The notes: generated by a model not told the origin, from the sequence alone. Positions 12,163 through 25,510 are shown, numbered from the stretch's first letter. The stretch is 64,000 bases of DNA from Cephalopachus bancanus (GCA_027257055.1 JAPVLO010000054.1:3348001-3412000), one strand, 5' to 3'. Numbers and translations: made by a program.

Positions 12163-13440
12163 CTTGAAAATATGATTCGAGGTTAAGATAGTTTATAACT
12201 GTGTATCTGCAACAACAGTTCTCAATTCAGCACAACGTGTACAGTAAGAATCCCAAAAAGAAGAAAAATACATTTTTGTTGAAACCTGTAAGAAGAGAGA
12301 GGCCTAAACATTTCATCATGTCAGCTAGCCACTTCCTAATGAAAAAATACAAACAAACAAGCAAACACATACTTGGCTCTGGCCTGAAATTTAGTAGTTA
12401 ATAAAGTAAGAATATTCATTAAATTGGAAAACAATAAAGCTTTATTACTCCTGTTAGTTTCGTATATTTCTGACTCAAAAAAGTAAATATTAAAAAGACA
12501 TATCTACTAAATTTTAAAAGTGTGAGGCCATTTAATTAATTGCCTTTGAATGTATACTTTGCAAATACATAATTAGAAAATATTTTTGGTATAAAATCTT
12601 TTCAACTGTTTATAAATATCCTGCAGGTAGTGGTAAAAGACCTTGTCTTAAAAAGACAATGCTAAATTTTTTAATGATTTTATTACTAGTTATGAGTGTT
12701 TTTATTTTCCACTTTCCAAATTAAACCATAAGTCAGAATCATCCAAGCATGCCCAAATAAACATAGAAATAGCCTCATTGCTAAATGGCATCTAGAATTT
12801 GTTTACATTAGTTGTAAGTCATTTCCTCATTTAATCAGATAATTCATTCTCTCTAATATTTAGACCTGGGGAAGTAGAATCAGCAATCACATGATCTATA
12901 GTTGAACTCAGATCCCTCCTCCACAACTCCTATTTCTAAGGCTGCTGAGAAGACTGGGTGCAATAATGCAGGAAAGTTCCTAGTGTATAGTAGGCACTCC
13001 ATAAATATTAGAGCCTTTTCTTCCCTACTGATCATTGCTAGACATAGAGCTGGAATTATTTCAAGCATATCACAGCTTGGAATTGATTCCTTAAATATAA
13101 TTTAGGTAGTCCCAGATAGATAAAAACACACACCCATTTACTTAATTCCCTAATAAATACATGAAGGTTGTCTTCTTTTCCATGGCTTCCAAGGACTTAT
13201 TCTAAAGGTCAGTGGGAAGAAATGAAGCTCTTAATGGAAAGCGGAAGGGAAAAGAATAAAGTGAAATTTCTTCACCCCTGTTCCCAGTTTCTTCCTCCCT
13301 ATCTCTCACCTCCCAGTTCCAGGCTGCACTTCAACTTTACCTGCCCACCCCAAGCTTCATACCCTTCCTCCAGGGTTATACCCCAGGCATACCTAGCTTA
13401 AAAAAATAAGCTTTCCTATGAACCGTAAGAATAGGTTTTT
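12163..13440. other. No recognised feature
   Basis: AT-rich sequence. The stretch near 12940-13015 ('gtatagtaggcactccataa') resembles the end of an L2 or MIR element but is too short to assign. Confidence 0.45.
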
Positions 13441-13449
13441 TTAACACTA

Positions 13450-13700
13450 CCTTATGAAAGTATATCTTTCATTCAACAAACACACATGGAGCACTCTTTG
13501 TGAGTCCAAGCAGTTTACTAGAAACTAAGGTTGCAATAATGGAAGGAGATATGGCTTCTGTTTTCATGTAAGATGTCACCTGGTAAGGAAGAGAAAGAAA
13601 GAACACACAGAAAAACATAATTATATAGGTAGGCTCTGTAGATATAACAGGGACTGGAGTAAGCTAAGTACATAGAAGTTGTGGGGACAGAAAGGAACAT
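13450..13700 (+). repeat. Old interspersed repeat, family not assigned
   Basis: Begins 'tcattcaacaaacacacatg' and continues with a layout similar to the repeat at 6690-7080. Strongly diverged. Confidence 0.3.
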
Positions 13701-13729
13701 ATCAATAATAACAACAGTGATTTTAATAT

Positions 13730-14020
13730 AAAGGCAAAAAATGAAATACCATTTAAACGTTCAAGAATAAATATTAGGTAACTTGTATCACATTAATTAA
13801 AAGCAATGTTTCAGAAGAATTTGTAATTATCTGGATAAATATGAATTGTATATACTACTTAATGAAAGAGCAGGCCACCAAAAAGTACTGTATTATTGTT
13901 TCTGTCAAAAAAAAAACACAAAGGTATATGTGCATGGAAAAACGGTAGAAAAATATAACAAAATAGTAACCGTTATTATTGGGTAGTATGTCAATAAATC
14001 CAGATTATTAACCTATATCT
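13730..14020 (+). repeat. Possible old L1 3' end
   Basis: A-rich; the 'ttgtttctgtcaaaaaaaaa' then 'gtatatgtgcatggaaaaac' steps resemble L1M 3' UTRs. Boundaries are approximate. Confidence 0.3.
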
Positions 14021-14199
14021 GATTTCTCCTTACTGTTACAACTGAGACAACAAGACAACTTAATGGTTGCCTCTGCCTTTTGTGACTAATAAATTATGAA
14101 ACAGCAGAATGTTGATACTCTTCTGCCGTCTCCTGCTTTAAGTTCTATAACTATCAGGGAGGGAACTGCTAATATCGCTAATTACAATTGAGCAAATGT

Positions 14200-14385
14200 T
14201 TCTCATGATCATTAAATAATTCTACAAACTAAATAGCATTATTATTCTTGTTTTGCAATTATGGAACTGTGGCCCAAAGAGGTCAAGGTTAAGGTTGCAC
14301 TGCTCATAGTTAAGAGAGGGAAGATTCAAACCAAGCATCTGAACCCAGAGCTCAAATCCCTGACCATTTATACTTTGCTATCTCT
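14200..14385 (-). repeat. MIR SINE
   Basis: Reverse MIR order: 'ttgcaattatggaactgtgg', 'aggtcaaggttaaggttgca', 'gattcaaaccaagcatctga'. Confidence 0.65.
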
Positions 14386-14389
14386 CTTT

Positions 14390-16015
14390 TATGACCATAC
14401 CACCATTTGTGTTTCCTTCCTGCAATATATGCATTTGCAGAATTCCAAATAAGAACAAACCACCACTTAAGCTCATGGAAGAGAAGGTTGTGACGAGCAG
14501 GTCTGGGACACCTAGAGGCTCAACAAATAGTTTGCCGAATAAACAATCCAGAAAACAGGTTCATTTCCGAAACTTCCCATTCCCGATATTAGCTTTTTTT
14601 TGTTTTAACATTTTCTTCTTTCCTCTGGAAAACAAGTGCAGGATGGGGAAAGGTCTATTTAACTAGGGGTTTCCACCTATATTTTTCTGAATTTTATACA
14701 GCAATTTTATAGCAGTCTGAAAGATATATATACAATATCCTAATATGTATATAATTTTGTATATTTGATTGTTTAGGAATTTATTCTTTGAGTTCTAAGT
14801 ATGAACTGTATGCTTAGTAAATAGTGTTATGAACGCTAAGTATAAATTCCTCTTCTAACTATAAATCCCTCTAGTTAGCATATACAGCATTTAGATTGTT
14901 TGCTGAGTGGAACTAGATTTTATTGGAGCATTATGACCAATCAATTTTATAAGTTTTGGACAAAACTAAATTGCCATTGAATGACTGTACAAATTAAGGT
15001 TTTTGTGAAAAAGGCATATGGATAATTGTGTGTTTCTAGAACTGGCAGAATTGTTGGTACAGACTGTGAAGTGCGTGATAATTTTCTGTCTGTCTCACAT
15101 TTAGATGAATGTAAATCACCAACAAACTACTTATTATTCATTGCCAGTGGAATAAAGATATCAACTCACTTACATTAGTTCCTGTCCTGATGCACTCTTC
15201 AACTTAACCATTGCTCAGAAATAGAGAAAGGATCACATTTTGAAATCCAGATGAAAAAGTAATTAAAGTATAGAGAAATACATTGTGGGCCTTAATCCCT
15301 AAGTTCATGAAGAGTGCTCACCACATAATAAAAATATGTAAAGCAAATTAGCACTTTTAATCTCCAAATGTGATTTCTTACACATTTCACTTATGAATAA
15401 TTGTATCTCTTTTCTTCTATTTGAATTCTTCTCATCATTTGAATTCTAGCCATCTAGGAACATCTCACCATCTCTGATGTGAGGCAATGCTGTGCCCTAC
15501 ATAATTTTCAAAGTGAGGTAAAGAGAAACCCTCAGAAGATTTAAATCTTAAAAGGGGCAATAGGGACAGTGATAGCCATAAAAACAAACGAACAAACTTG
15601 AAATGAGAGCAAACATTAAAGGGTATAATGGGATGGAATGCTGAAATACAATGAGTTGAGGGTATTTGCTTTCCTTTTTCCTCCATGTACTCAATTATAT
15701 TAGTATAAAAATGGCCTTTACTCTGCAAACATAGCTCCTGTATGAGAGATATTTTCTGCAGTAATTTTCATCACTCATGTTTGGGAACCATACCTGCATG
15801 AGATATGTGATTTCAAACAATTCTTCACCCTTAAATGGACCTAGAGGACTGTGTGGTAGATACAACACATATTTATTGAATACCTTCTGTATTCACAATA
15901 GTGTGTAAATTAGCCAAGTACCCTAAGAGAGTAAATGCCTCTACCCTGATATTGAGAAACAGAACTAATTTCTCTCATTCAACAATAAGACAAAACAAAG
16001 CAGTGTGAGAAAGGG
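14390..16015. other. No recognised feature
   Basis: AT-rich intron sequence. No RNA, gene or repeat family recognised. Confidence 0.5.
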
Positions 16016-16019
16016 CACA

Positions 16020-16195
16020 TGTCCTATAATCAAAGTGACTTCAAATTCTGGCTCCATTAGGTATAACTTATTAGCTGTAAGACTCAGAGATTATATTTCC
16101 TCTTCAAACCTCAGTTTCCTTAGAAAGAAAGGTGAGGATAATGGCTGGCTCAGTCAGCTCTCAATAGATGTTTGCTATTATTAGTAGTTGTAACA
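16020..16195 (+). repeat. MIR SINE
   Basis: Contains 'aaattctggctccattaggt', 'cctcagtttccttagaaaga' and a 'caatagatgtttgctattat' end, in MIR order. Confidence 0.7.
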
Positions 16196-16292
16196 ACGAA
16201 GGATACCAGTATCAGAAATGGAAATGGAGAGCCACATTCATGAGGACATGATGGAGTGGGCATTTGATATTCGGAGCAAGAACAGTACATCT

Positions 16293-16589
16293 TGGCCGAG
16301 TGTGGTGGCTCAAGCCTGTAATCCCAGCATTTTGGGAAGCTGAGGTGAAAGGATCTCCTGAGCCTGCGGGTTCGAGTCCAGCCTGGGCAACATGGTGAGA
16401 CCTTGTCTCTACAATAAATCAAATAATTGACAAGGCGTGGTAGCATGCATCTGTAGTTCCAGCTAATTGGAAGGCTGAGGTGGAAGGATCACCTGAGCCC
16501 AGCAGGTCGACGCTGGGGTGACCATGAGCAAGCCACTGCACTGCACCTTGGGCAACAGAGTGAAACTTAAAAAAAAAAAAAAAAAAAAA
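16293..16589 (+). mobile_element. Full-length Alu, forward orientation
   Basis: Begins 'ttggccgagtgtggtggctc' and ends in a 22-base A-tail. Target duplications 'agaacagtacatc' / 'agaacagcacatc' lie at about 16280-16292 and 16590-16602. It is antisense to PRKG1. Confidence 0.94.
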
Positions 16590-16602
16590 AGAACAGCACA
16601 TC

Positions 16603-17515
16603 CTAATGAAGATATCCTGTCAGTAACTGGACAGATCAGAACCGCAATAAGTCCAGAGAGATGAGAACATAAGCTTTGAGAAGGATGTGCATTCTAAGAC
16701 AGAGGATATAAAAAGGCATTAAAGTTAGGGGCAAGAGAAGGAGAAAAAAGCCAGAGTAATTAGGCAAGTAATTAGAAACATAATGGAAACAAGACACCTC
16801 GAAATAAATACACACACAAAGAGTGTGTGTGCGTATTACATGCATTATCTCTATTGTCGCTAGAAACAAAACCTATTAAATTGAAAGTCCAGATTGTTAA
16901 AAAAAAATCAACATGGGTAAAAAAGATGAACGAGGAAAGAATAGCAAGTGAGAGTTATTGTCATAGCTTCGGGAGTAAACAAAACTTGGGAGAAGCAGAA
17001 CTGAGACTGTCAGTACCAAATACCTGCAAAGGGGCGGAACAAGTCACAGATCATCTGAGAGGCAGGAATTGGACACAACAGGTACTCAAGGCTCCTGCAA
17101 GCTGCTGTCTCTCTGTTCAGCTCCAAGAACACCCTGGCTGTTTCAAGGAGACATGGAACAGCTGAAAGATTTCCATTAAACCTGCAATTCCTCTTCTCAA
17201 CTTCAATAAAGCCCACCTATTAAAATGATTTTCCCATACAGAGTATCCAACCAGCTTTCAGATAAATTTGCTTCATCCAAATAATATTCTTTATTGCCTA
17301 GTAGAGTTCTCAACATTTCTTGAGGCAGATTCTTGTTCAACTAACAAATGCCTAAAAATCACAGCTTAAGTAATTTCCTAGTTCAGGGTTTAGTAGTGTA
17401 TATTTTTCTGCTGACCATCAATGGTAATTTTATAATCATTTGATGAGATGTATAATAAACCTTGATGTATTATAATCTTAAGTTAAAAAGAAAAGAACAT
17501 GGGAAGGCTTCAGAC
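16603..17515. other. No recognised feature
   Basis: A short 'acacacac...gtgtgtgtg' inverted simple repeat lies at 16810-16832. The open frame at 16827-17165 has no known domain. Confidence 0.45.
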
Positions 17516-17519
17516 AAAC

Positions 17520-17715
17520 CCTCCTTTTGACCTCCAATCTTGCCACATACTGGCCTTGTGATCTTGGATAAGTCACACAACATCTCTGAGCCTTTGTTCT
17601 ACCCATAAAAATTGGGTCACAGTATCTACTTCATGGGGACAATATGATAAAATAAGACACTGCACGTAGATAGCAAAGAGAAGTATGTTTGATGCCTACT
17701 GGCCACTTAATATAT
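17520..17715 (+). repeat. MIR SINE
   Basis: Contains 'ccttgtgatcttggataagt', 'tctctgagcctttgttctac' and a degraded MIR 3' part. Confidence 0.8.
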
Positions 17716-18845
17716 ACTAGTTTCCTTCTTCCTCATTCTTTTCCACCCCTTCCCTCTGCTCTAATCCTTGTTTCTAGAAAATAAATAATACCCATTTTTG
17801 AGTCTCCTGATGTATGACCATTCTAAAGCATTTGTGAAAATCTGTCACCTCTGTCTTTCCATTAGAATCTTTGGTCTATAGCCAAGGTTTATGAAAAGGA
17901 GCTTACCCTCAAGAAACTTTACATTTGGTTGAGGAAATCAACACTGACACAAATTTAAGAGTTACAGCTCCACCTATTTTATAAGCAGGATAACTACACC
18001 TCGGGTAAGAATGGCCTAGGGAATTAATTCTACTAACCTTTTATTCGCCCCCTGTGAATTCTAATCTACCAGCTAGAAATTTGGTAGATAAAGGACTAAA
18101 CTCTGAAGAGAAAACTTAAAATATTTATCAATAAATACTTTTGAAAGTGCAAGTAAAGTCAAGATTGATCTTTTTCAGACTGCAATTCTTGAAATTAGGG
18201 TGGCACCCTAGGAATGAGGTGACCTCTTGAAGTCCTTTCCCATCAGGGACTCTAATTGGTAAACAGTGACTCAGATGGGACCTTTTGAAACTGAAGTATA
18301 GTCTATCTGAAAATTTTGCAAATATATTTATTTGGTTATGGAGAGTGAGTTCAGCAGGAAGTACTTTCTATCATAAATAATTCAAGCACATTTTCCAGGA
18401 CAAGTAGTCTTTAGAAAAAAATCTTTTTCTTTGAATCAAATTATTCTCTAATTTTGTAATGCCTTTATAATTCATGTGATCCCTTAGCAATATCAGGTAA
18501 GCAAGAACATGTGACCATGGTTCACATGTTTAGATATTCAGAATGCATTTAAATAGTATAAAATGTTATCATTTTTTGAAAGAGAAAAACCTTTGTTTGA
18601 GAGATGTAATTTGTGGATAACCTATCCCAAAGCTTCTAGTTTAAAAAACGGTAAATATTGTCATTGGTATTTATTTGACCCCAAAGATAAACACAGTGTT
18701 CAATTTACTAGTATTCAACAATATATTGAAAAATCTCCTGAGGGAGGCATCAGAGAAAGAAGCACACTACATGAACTGAATGGCATCAATTTCTGTTTTT
18801 CTAATACCACCACCAATTAATATTTGCTGCTTTCTCTATCAGGAG
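17716..18845. other. No recognised feature
   Basis: An 85-codon frame at 18563-18820 has no recognisable domain. I see no repeat family. Confidence 0.45.
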
Positions 18846-18849
18846 AGTA

Positions 18850-19050
18850 TTAATTACTTTACAGGCATTATTATAGCTAATTTTTAAAACAGTTCTGGAA
18901 GACAGATCGTGTTATTATTATTATCATAGGCACCGTCTTCCCTACATAAGAACAGGTGAAAAGTTCTATGACTTGATCCAGGTTACACAGCCACCAAGTA
19001 ATGGAGCCCTGGTATTAAGGTAGGTGGTCTAACTCCAGAGCCCACATACC
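18850..19050 (-). repeat. MIR SINE
   Basis: Reverse MIR order: 'aggcattattatagctaatt', 'gacttgatccaggttacaca', 'aactccagagcccaca'. Confidence 0.75.
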
Positions 19051-19095
19051 TATATCTGTATAAATGTTTTGCACCCACTTCAAAGCCATGATTTC

Positions 19096-19388
19096 TTTTC
19101 TTTTTTTTGAACAGGAGTCTCACTCTTTTGTCCAGGTTGGAGTGCAGTAACACGCTCATGGCCACCACAGTCTCGACCTGCCTGGGCTCAGATGACCCTT
19201 CCACCTCAGCCTTCCAAGTAGCTGGAACTACAGGCATGCACCACCACACCTGGCTGATTTTTTAATTTATTGTAGAGACAAGGTATCATCATGCTGCTCA
19301 GGCTGATCTCAAACACCTGGGTTCAGGCAGTCATCTCTCCTCGGTCTCCCAAAGTGCTGGGATTCCAGGTGTGAGCACTATGCCCAGC
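19096..19388 (-). mobile_element. Full-length Alu
   Basis: A T-rich tail, then both monomers in reverse orientation. Perfect 15-bp target duplication 'caaagccatgatttc' at 19081-19095 and 19389-19403. It sits at the edge of a second MIR. Confidence 0.95.
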
Positions 19389-19394
19389 CAAAGC

Positions 19395-19560
19395 CATGAT
19401 TTCATTTGATCCTCACAAGAAATTTATGAAATGGGAAAGGAGTTTATTTGTTTTCAAGCAAACAAGCCAAGAAAAAATTTAAATGACTCATCCATGAGCA
19501 CAACATGTTCATGTCACAGTCAGGACTGGAACCCAACCCTTGAAGTCCACTGTTATTTTA
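19395..19560 (-). repeat. MIR SINE, interrupted at its edge by the Alu
   Basis: The sequence 'tttgatcctcacaagaaatt', then 'gaaatgggaaaggag', then 'caggactggaacccaaccct' follows reverse MIR order. Confidence 0.65.
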
Positions 19561-22095
19561 GTAGAACTTACTCCCCAGAGCCAAATCCAATGAGCACATT
19601 CTGACACATCTCTTATGTAAAATCATCCTGTGAAATCTCACAAGTTTTATGATTTCTGACATTCTAGCATAAGAAATATGGCAATAAAGGAAATGGAAGA
19701 GGTGACTTCTTTTAAAAATAGGTACAGGCTAATGACGTGGACTGTTGAACTCAGTGCTGAGACCTTGCTCGAATCTAAACCATTAGGCAAAGATGAGAAT
19801 CTTCTTTCCAGAGCAGCAGACGCTGATCTGGTGACACAGCCCTTGGTTATAATGACTTCATTTCTGTGATGCCAAGTGAATAATACCTGTATGATCACAC
19901 TGAGTGATGGATGTTGGTGCAGTCAAGTGACCTTGATCACCTCTCTGTTATTGAATTGTTGCCATAAAGGTTGAGTCTTCATTTTCCTAGCCATTATTTT
20001 GAAGCAAATTTGTCCAAAGTGAAATGGCAGTTTGTGCTTTTTGTAAAATCTTACACTGCAAATTTATTATCCACCAAGATAGAAACAACAAAATGGCTTT
20101 ATTTGGTAACCTTTCCATTCTCACTGAGTTGCCTATGGACAAAGGGAGTAGAAGAAAAAAAGTTACCTTGTGTTCTTTGAGAGGACAGCTACAAATAATC
20201 TATTGGTTATTTTTAAATACAATTTTTATTAAAAATAAGCACAGATAGGCTACCACTTATGGGACTTTGAAACAGAATTAAATTTAGTAAGGAAAGTTAA
20301 TTTAGGTGACTTATTAAACTGTGAGTTTATTTTTTAGGATGAACAAATATCTAACTGATAGCTGCAAAAATAACAAACAAAAAATCTGACATATTTCTAA
20401 AGAAAAATCATTCTGCCTGGTTTTTGCCAGTTCTCCAGAGTAGCAGCTTCTAAGGAGCTTTTTTACATATTTGAGCCAACAAACCTAAATCCATCCTTGG
20501 TTTGAGCTCCTAGTATTTTACTCTTTCTTCTTTGACAATTTCTTTGTCTTTCCACTCTGTCTCATTCTTTCTGTTATCTGAATTCTTCATGTACTTTTAT
20601 TTCGTTATTTATTTGGCTTCTCTTCCCTCTTTTTCTCCCAGCAATAAGATTAGGCAGATTATTGTAATTGTGTTGTTTCTCCATCATACTGCCAAGTTCA
20701 TTCTTTTCTAAAGCTCTACATTTTTATTTAAAATGCAGCCAAATCCCATCAACAGTTACTAACTAACATACGCAAAGGCAGAAATGAAAATAATGTCAAT
20801 CAGCTTTGCTACAGCCCTAGCTTTTGATCTGATAATTCACTTGTTTAAAAAATAAGAAAAAGTGGTTTTATGCTATCTGATATTTAATTGCTTAACTTCA
20901 TTCCTGAAATTCAAGAGGAAATAACATGGGGTTTCCTCAGAGATATTTTTCATTTGAAACTCCTACAATTTAATAAATTAGTATATCTGATTTTTAAATC
21001 AGGACTTTTTAAAAAGTGATATGGGGCACCAGAGCTATTTGTCTTTCTCAAATATTCATCAGTTTCCTCTTAGTGGTTTTGAACAAGGGAAATAAGGTCA
21101 CTGGAATAAAACCACCTCACAGGAAAAAAGATCGTTCAGTTTGATTGTCTCAGCCCTGCCTCAGCGTGTTTATCGGTGATAAATGCCTTGTCTTTGTCTA
21201 ATATTATCTACCAGAGAGAAATCAACTGCATATAATTATTACAACCAGGAGATCATTTCAGTTTGATATTTTAAAGAATGAATGTTGTCAAATGAGCTGA
21301 CAGTGAAGACAATTAAGAGTTCCTGGGTTGCATACAAAAAACTAAAAATCTTAAAGAGCAAAATATGCTGGTAATAAATAATCACTTTTCACTTGGTGTG
21401 GCTCCATTTTGATCTGGTTGACTTAACAATCTCTGAAAATTGGGGGATTATCTTCCCATTTGACAGCAATCCTGAGATTTAGTAAAAATTAGCATTTTCT
21501 CACATACGTTTAAAGTTCTGTTTGCCTTAATCTTGGCAAAATATTTTTAAATGGCAAGATTTAATGATAATGTTTTGATGTGATCATTTTCATTTCTATT
21601 AGGAAATGTTGCCACATTCAATTTCAGACAGATCTAAACAAAAATTAGTTAATGTTAATAAAATCAGTGAAGTTCTGCAAAAAAGGCATGAATAAGAGTA
21701 AGCACCAGAATTGATTATGTGACAATCTTATTTCAATAAAGCTTGCTTAAAGTGTCCATCCATCAGAAACCTATGGGATACAAGTCTTTCAAAAGGAGTA
21801 CTAGGTCACTATATCGATGCAAAATGTTGTGATACAGATAGCACTTTATTTCTCCCTTGAAACGCACAAGACCAATGAGATGCTAAAACCTGCTAATAAG
21901 GTATTCAGATTCATCAACTATTTCTCCAGCAGAGTGCTGTGGAAGAATCAGAGAGGGCTGATTTCATGGGTATGCAAGCTGGACCGCCACACTGGGCCAG
22001 TTGGTTTGATGCTATGCAGTTCACCATCTTGAAGTTCTTCATAATATTTAAACAAGAAGCACCACATTTTCCTTTTGCACAGGACTGCACAATTT
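19561..22095. other. Repeat-poor block of about 2.5 kb
   Basis: I recognise no SINE, LINE, LTR or DNA transposon here, in contrast to both sides. A palindromic pair of GATA motifs ('ttatcggtgataa') lies at 21170-21182. Open frames (for example 19971-20248) have no known domain. It could hold conserved intronic regulatory DNA, but this is untested. Confidence 0.45.
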
Positions 22096-22099
22096 GTGT

Positions 22100-22325
22100 G
22101 GCAATATGGACTCAGACAAATGTGGATTTGATTCTAGGTCCAGCACTGCTGAGTGAAATGCAGGAAATTTGGGTAATATGTGTGAGAACTTATTTCCTCT
22201 TTGCAAAAGGAAATATTAATTCTCATTTCAGAGTTGTAATAATTAAGGAAGATAATGCATATAAAATGTGCAGCATGGCCCCCAGCATGCATAGGTGCTT
22301 AATAAATAATAGTTCTCTGCCTTTT
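22100..22325 (+). repeat. MIR SINE
   Basis: MIR-like order from 'tgtggatttgattctaggtc' to 'ataggtgcttaataaataat'. It covers the end of a 146-codon frame (21939-22379), which is therefore not a gene. Confidence 0.7.
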
Positions 22326-22370
22326 CCTCTACGTTATTTAATTTCCTACCATCACTGGCAGCTATTGCAG

Positions 22371-22412
22371 GGATATTAGTGCTAGGATATTAGTGCTAGG
22401 ATATTAGAGCTG
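22371..22412 (+). repeat. 14-bp tandem repeat, three copies
   Basis: The unit 'ggatattagtgcta' occurs twice perfectly (22371-22384, 22385-22398) and once with changes (22399-22412). Confidence 0.92.
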
Positions 22413-22820
22413 TAGCTTTAAGTTATTATCCTGAAGTTATCCACAACCAGTTGGCCTGTCCTGGGAAGATAAAAACAAGAAAGAGACCAATTTAAGCCAC
22501 ACCTCAGCATATAGCCTGAACCCAAAGCAGCGTGGCTCAACAGCTGTCACTTGGTGCACTTATTCCCATGAATGAAGAAGCTAGTATGGCTGATTGGCAC
22601 TCAGTTCCATGAACCCTTGCATTTTAACGTGAGGCGCTAGATCACACAGGTGAGACTTGTGAAGGGAGTAGTTTAAAAATCTATTCTCTTAGCTTTGCTA
22701 ATCACCCACCTCCAGCTGATGTAACAAGGTACGTCTAGAGAGATAAAACAGGGAATGTCTTCAGCTTTTTCTGTTCGGTTCCTACCCATGAGAGAGGGAC
22801 ACTGGATATTCATTTCCTAC
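22413..22820. other. No recognised feature
   Basis: Intron sequence with no gene or repeat that I can name. Confidence 0.5.
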
Positions 22821-22824
22821 TGTA

Positions 22825-23285
22825 CTGGTTTCCTAGGGCTACCTTTAAAAATTACCACAGACTGAGTGACTTAAACAACAGAAATGTATCGTCTCTTGGT
22901 TCAGGAGGCTAAAAGTTCAAAACCAAGGTGTTGGCAGGATTGGTTCCTTCAGAGAGCTGTGAGGAAGAATCTGTTCCATGCATCTCACCTAGCTTCTGGT
23001 GGTTTCCTGTCAATCTTTGATGCTCCTTAGCTTGTAGACACATGACCCCAATCTCTGGCTTCATGTTTACATGGCGTTTTCTCTGTGCAAACAGTGTCCA
23101 AAGTTCTCCCTTTTTATAAGAAAATCAGTCATATTGGAGTAGAGGCCCACCCCTACTGCAGTATGACCTCATCTTAACTGGACTACTTACAACTACAAAG
23201 AAAGACCCTATTTCCAGATAAGGTCAAATTCTGAAGTACTGGGGGTTAGGATTTTAAATATGAATTTGAGGAGAATTCAACCCAT
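22825..23285 (-). repeat. MLT1A-like (ERVL-MaLR) LTR
   Basis: Reverse-oriented LTR: 'actggtttcctagggctacc', 'aaggtgttggcaggattggt', 'tagcttctggtggtttcctg', 'agaccctatttccagataag', ending near 'attcaacccatcata'. This follows the MLT1A consensus order end to end. Confidence 0.88.
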
Positions 23286-25345
23286 CATATCCTTCAAGTT
23301 TTAAGGTCGGCTTTATGAAAGTCAAAGAATTTGGTTCATGTCTTCTGTAGTTTGAAGGACTTGGGTGCCTGAGAAGTCTGAAGCTTCTCTTGGAGCAGTT
23401 GCAGCCTGATGACAGAGTGAAGGTAGCCGCATTGAAATCTAACTGTTGTTCTACTAACAATGGAGCAAAGAGGAGTTTTCAGGGGAACGAATTTGAAGCC
23501 AACAGAAGAAGGTCACCTGGAGGGACAAAGTGACACCAGCATAGGGTATCCATGACAGATGTGAACAGCCAACCTGAGAAGTATGCCCCAAGATTAGAGT
23601 TTCCCCCAAGGAAGTTCCCAACCAGAGTGCCTTGAGGAATCTCAACCAAGTGCCCAGAACAGAAAGGGTTATTTTTGGACATCAGTTGTAATCACAGGGT
23701 GCCAACATCCAATGACATCAGAACCAGCCACTTAAATTCAGGCCTTTCCCCTGATCAGACTAAACAGTGATTGTTTGAGTACAGGAAGAGGTGAGAAAAC
23801 AAAAGAATATACAACAGACATACTGATCTTTCTCAAAACAACTTGTAAGCAGCCTGATAGAGGATAAAGGTGGGGGAGGAGAAAAACCTTACATTTGAAT
23901 GAGTTTGGAATTTTGATATTTCTCTATGTGGGAAATTGTGATAGACTAAATGGAACTGTTTTGTGATTGAAAGAGACTAGAAAGGGAGAGTGCCTGCACA
24001 AGATTCTATCTAGGAAGGAGGAAAAACAGGCCTATGGACCAAGTTTAGAAGGGAATAGTGAGAAAAAAGAAAGTATCTTTTAAGTCTGCAGGCACTCCAG
24101 CTGGTCCAGTCAACTGGATGCTGGACTTGAGAGTGCCCAAGGTGAAGTAGCACAGCACACAGGAGCTCAGTGGTTATTTTTTCAATAACCACGCCAGTGG
24201 TTATTACTTCATTATTCAGTCTCGATGTCTTCATCCAAAAAGCATCTATGCCACAACGTTATTATAAAAATTAAATTAAATAACAATATCAAAGTCAAGT
24301 ATGTAGAACTTAATACAAGTATGTAGAATTCATTGCATACATAGGGAACTAGGGAGAGGAATTAAAGGTCTGTTTTATTTACATTGACCTCTAACATAAT
24401 TAGCCATACATCAGTGGCTATACTTTGGGCTCCACTAACAAAACATATTGATGACTCATATAATTAAGGATTCATTGAAAAGACACAAATTATCATTAAG
24501 TATGTAATTCTGACCAATACTGAGGAAGATCCTGATTTAGATTTACAAGTATTTCCTTTACATAAATCAACACCAAGTCTTACCCAGCCACTTTAAGTAG
24601 TTACAGCTGTTTAGGCATGTGGAGGTCTGATGAGAAGGTTGTGTTTGAACACTGGAGATGTTAAATTTTCAATGTCATCTATTAATCTAAAGTTGAAAAT
24701 GACAGTGTCAATTAAAATGGCATGCATGTGTCACTCTTCAAGACATAATGCTTAAAGCATGTAATTTTTGCCTGGAAATCTTTGGAATATCAGAATCTCT
24801 GCCAGTTCCGAATGTTCTTGGCTAAATTTTAGAGTGAAAATTGTTTTGTGCTATGTGGCTTTCTTTTTGTTTGTTTTCCTCACAGCACAACCAGAGTTAT
24901 CTAAACTCTAAAGATAGTTTGGTAAGGACTAAAACTTTGGCATAAATTCAAATGGAATATAATAATGAAAAGCAGTGAATTTTGAGAACCTAGAAAAAAT
25001 GCCCAGGTTATGCATTATTTTTATTTCTAGTCTGCTTTCTGTATGAGATAAATGATCAATTTAAGCAAATCTTGTGATTTTATTTACTAGAAGCCATCTC
25101 TATGAATTTACCCAGGAACAAGAGAAAAGTCAATGTGGGGTGATATTGGTGCCCGCGCCTTGATTTCTTCCAGTCTTTGGGGTTTCATCTCTGCTTTCAT
25201 ACGCCTATCATTTGAAAGAGATATATCAAACTTCTCAGTGCCTTATAGGTAAATCCCACTGAACAGGTCACTGTAGAAAGGGCCACAGCTTTCCCTGTGT
25301 CCCTATCTAATGGTTGTATAACACATAAAAGGGCAGTTAAAAAAT
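23286..25345. other. No recognised family
   Basis: Includes a short direct repeat 'caagtatgtagaa' at about 24296 and 24316. No gene, RNA or named repeat is seen. Confidence 0.45.
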
Positions 25346-25349
25346 CAGT

Positions 25350-25510
25350 GTTTGAACTAGTAGGACATTGGAGATAATCTAATCTTATTCCCTAACTTGA
25401 GAAAATGAAAGCTGAGACCCAGAGAATTCAGACTCTCCCTTCAACCTCTGTGTTGCACATCATTTAATGAGCGCACCAGTACTAAAATCCAAATCACTTC
25501 TCTTCTGTCA
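25350..25510 (-). repeat. Possible MIR fragment
   Basis: 'gagataatctaatcttattc' followed by 'tgaaagctgagacccagaga' recalls the reverse MIR/MIR3 core. Weak. Confidence 0.35.

Noticed and set aside
16810..16832. Short 'acacacac ... gtgtgtgt' inverted repeat as a regulatory hairpin.
   Set aside because: It is low-complexity dinucleotide sequence; pairing is trivial and nothing nearby supports a function.
21939..22379. A 146-codon plus-strand frame.
   Set aside because: Its second half is a MIR SINE and the rest has no recognisable motif; probably a chance frame.
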